The translations under genes were made by a program, and so were the position numbers. Shown here one piece after another: positions 63,201-64,000 of a DNA stretch of 64,000 nucleotides (the stretch's first letter is position 1; each line of letters starts with the position of its first letter). Under the pieces are notes generated by a model that ran no database searches, was not told where the DNA came from, and was given only the letters and a program-made list of their open reading frames with translations. Source of the stretch: Adineta steineri (lineage: Eukaryota; Rotifera; Eurotatoria; Adinetida; Adinetidae); NCBI GenBank assembly GCA_905250115.1, contig CAJNOI010000075.1, positions 390,351 through 454,350 of the forward strand. Reading direction: 5' to 3'.

Positions 63201-64000
63201 TCAATAGCATCCTTCATTCCACGATGATATTGGTTCAGATATTTGAGGAGAAATTTTTGATACTTGTGTTCGAATAGTTCTAGTGACCATCATATTATTC
63301 GTAGATTGAGAAGAAGGAATTTGCTTTGTTGATGATGATGTAGGTCTAATAAAATAAAATATATTAAATTTTATAAAAAAAAATAAAAGGAAAATAAAAA
63401 GCCGTGCAATAAAGCATGCAGTTAAAGTATATTATGTTAGTCTTTCTACTGTTATACTCATGCCTATTTAAAATCCATTCATCGTTGTACGTCGTGAAGA
63501 AAGTGAATGATGACTGAAAACATGTTTAACAAATCACTATTATATATACGTGAAATCAATAAATAGACAAGCTAACTATCGAAAGGTATGCATCATTCAA
63601 ACTTTAAAGAATTGATATCTAATAAAAGACAAAAACTACTAATAACTTACCGCTGTACAGTTGCAGTCGAAGGTTTTAGTGGTTTTCCAACTGTTGGTAT
63701 TCCACTTTTTCTTCCTTGACTTAATGATGATGAACTACGTGTAACAGTTGCTTGTCTATTTGTTGGTAAATTAACTGATGATGATGGTAGAATCTGTTCA
63801 ACAGATGAATATGTAGACGATGATTGTGGTATTATTGTACGTCGTTGTGGTCCCAATTGAGATCGTAGTGGTGCTGTTAATGGTTTATTACTTACATCAT
63901 TAAGTAAACCATTTTCATTTGGTGGAAATGCTTTTGTTGTATATGTTGAACTAAAATCAGTAATTGGTTTTCTACCATTTCTTTGAACAGATGTTGATGC
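63201..64000 (-). CDS. Ser-rich protein with SxIP motif, 3' end only
   Basis: Exons 63651-64000 (runs off the right edge) and 63201-63345. The visible part is Ser/Pro/Thr-rich and basic with no globular domain. It includes RKSGIPTVGKPLKPS, whose SGIP in a basic setting is an EB-type (SxIP) microtubule plus-end binding motif. It ends SSWNEGCY. Candidates are a microtubule-associated protein such as SLAIN or CLASP type, but the conserved domains would lie off the window. The 305-nt intron is long for this genome. Confidence 0.55.

Overview
The window looks like a nuclear scaffold of a bdelloid rotifer. This is inferred from gene style: AT-rich DNA, very short GT-AG introns (mostly 47-60 nt), animal housekeeping genes (ALG8, STARD3, kinesin light chain, parvin, lysyl hydroxylase, hnRNP R/Q, OCIAD1, a ciliary GTPase), expanded F-box/LRR and FG-GAP families, and scattered G-rich/C-rich patches resembling the TGTGGG-type bdelloid telomere repeat. 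Three 100-base N runs (17235-17334, 29573-29672, 43175-43274) are fixed-size scaffold gaps, and each removes the 5' part of at least one gene.

Region by region. 1-5518 (minus): three diverged copies of a two-pass membrane unit join in frame through short introns. The frame can run on into a fourth membrane segment, a Ser/Thr stalk and an FG-GAP repeat ectodomain. 5519-12671: gene-poor DNA with a 39-bp minisatellite, a roughly 0.6-kb foldback element and telomere-like patches. 12672-14539: an F-box/LRR gene with one LRR per 84-nt exon, flanked by roughly 300-bp direct repeats. 15541-17915: STARD3 (minus) and a TMEM143-like gene (plus), head to head across gap 1. 19675-26528: two intronless F-box paralogues around an opposite-strand secreted propeller-like gene. 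26848-34436: an unknown gene with a C-terminal membrane anchor, a coiled-coil gene, ALG8, CPLANE2/RSG1 and a YscW/YbaY-like gene. 35490-41448: kinesin light chain, VIPAS39/SPE-39, a small membrane ORF and an RPSSA-repeat protein. 42288-45293: a PfkB sugar kinase cut by gap 3 and a second exon-per-repeat F-box/LRR gene. 45873-54081: parvin, lysyl hydroxylase and hnRNP R/Q. 55012-64000: a small secreted protein, a CARD/coiled-coil gene with an apparent 1-nt frameshift, a kinin-like neuropeptide precursor, a basic unknown protein, OCIAD1 and the 3' end of a Ser-rich gene.

This is eukaryotic DNA, so there are no operons in the bacterial sense. Gene neighbours are functionally mixed, though several fall into membrane contact and secretory themes (ALG8, STARD3, VIPAS39, lysyl hydroxylase). 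The most notable observations are the kinin-like neuropeptide gene at 59971-60353, the in-frame chain of membrane units in 1-5518, and the exon-per-repeat F-box/LRR genes. Exon boundaries were read by eye from GT/AG sites and reading-frame continuity. Where total exon lengths were summed they are multiples of three, except at the frameshift noted. No similarity search was run; family names rest on recognised motifs.
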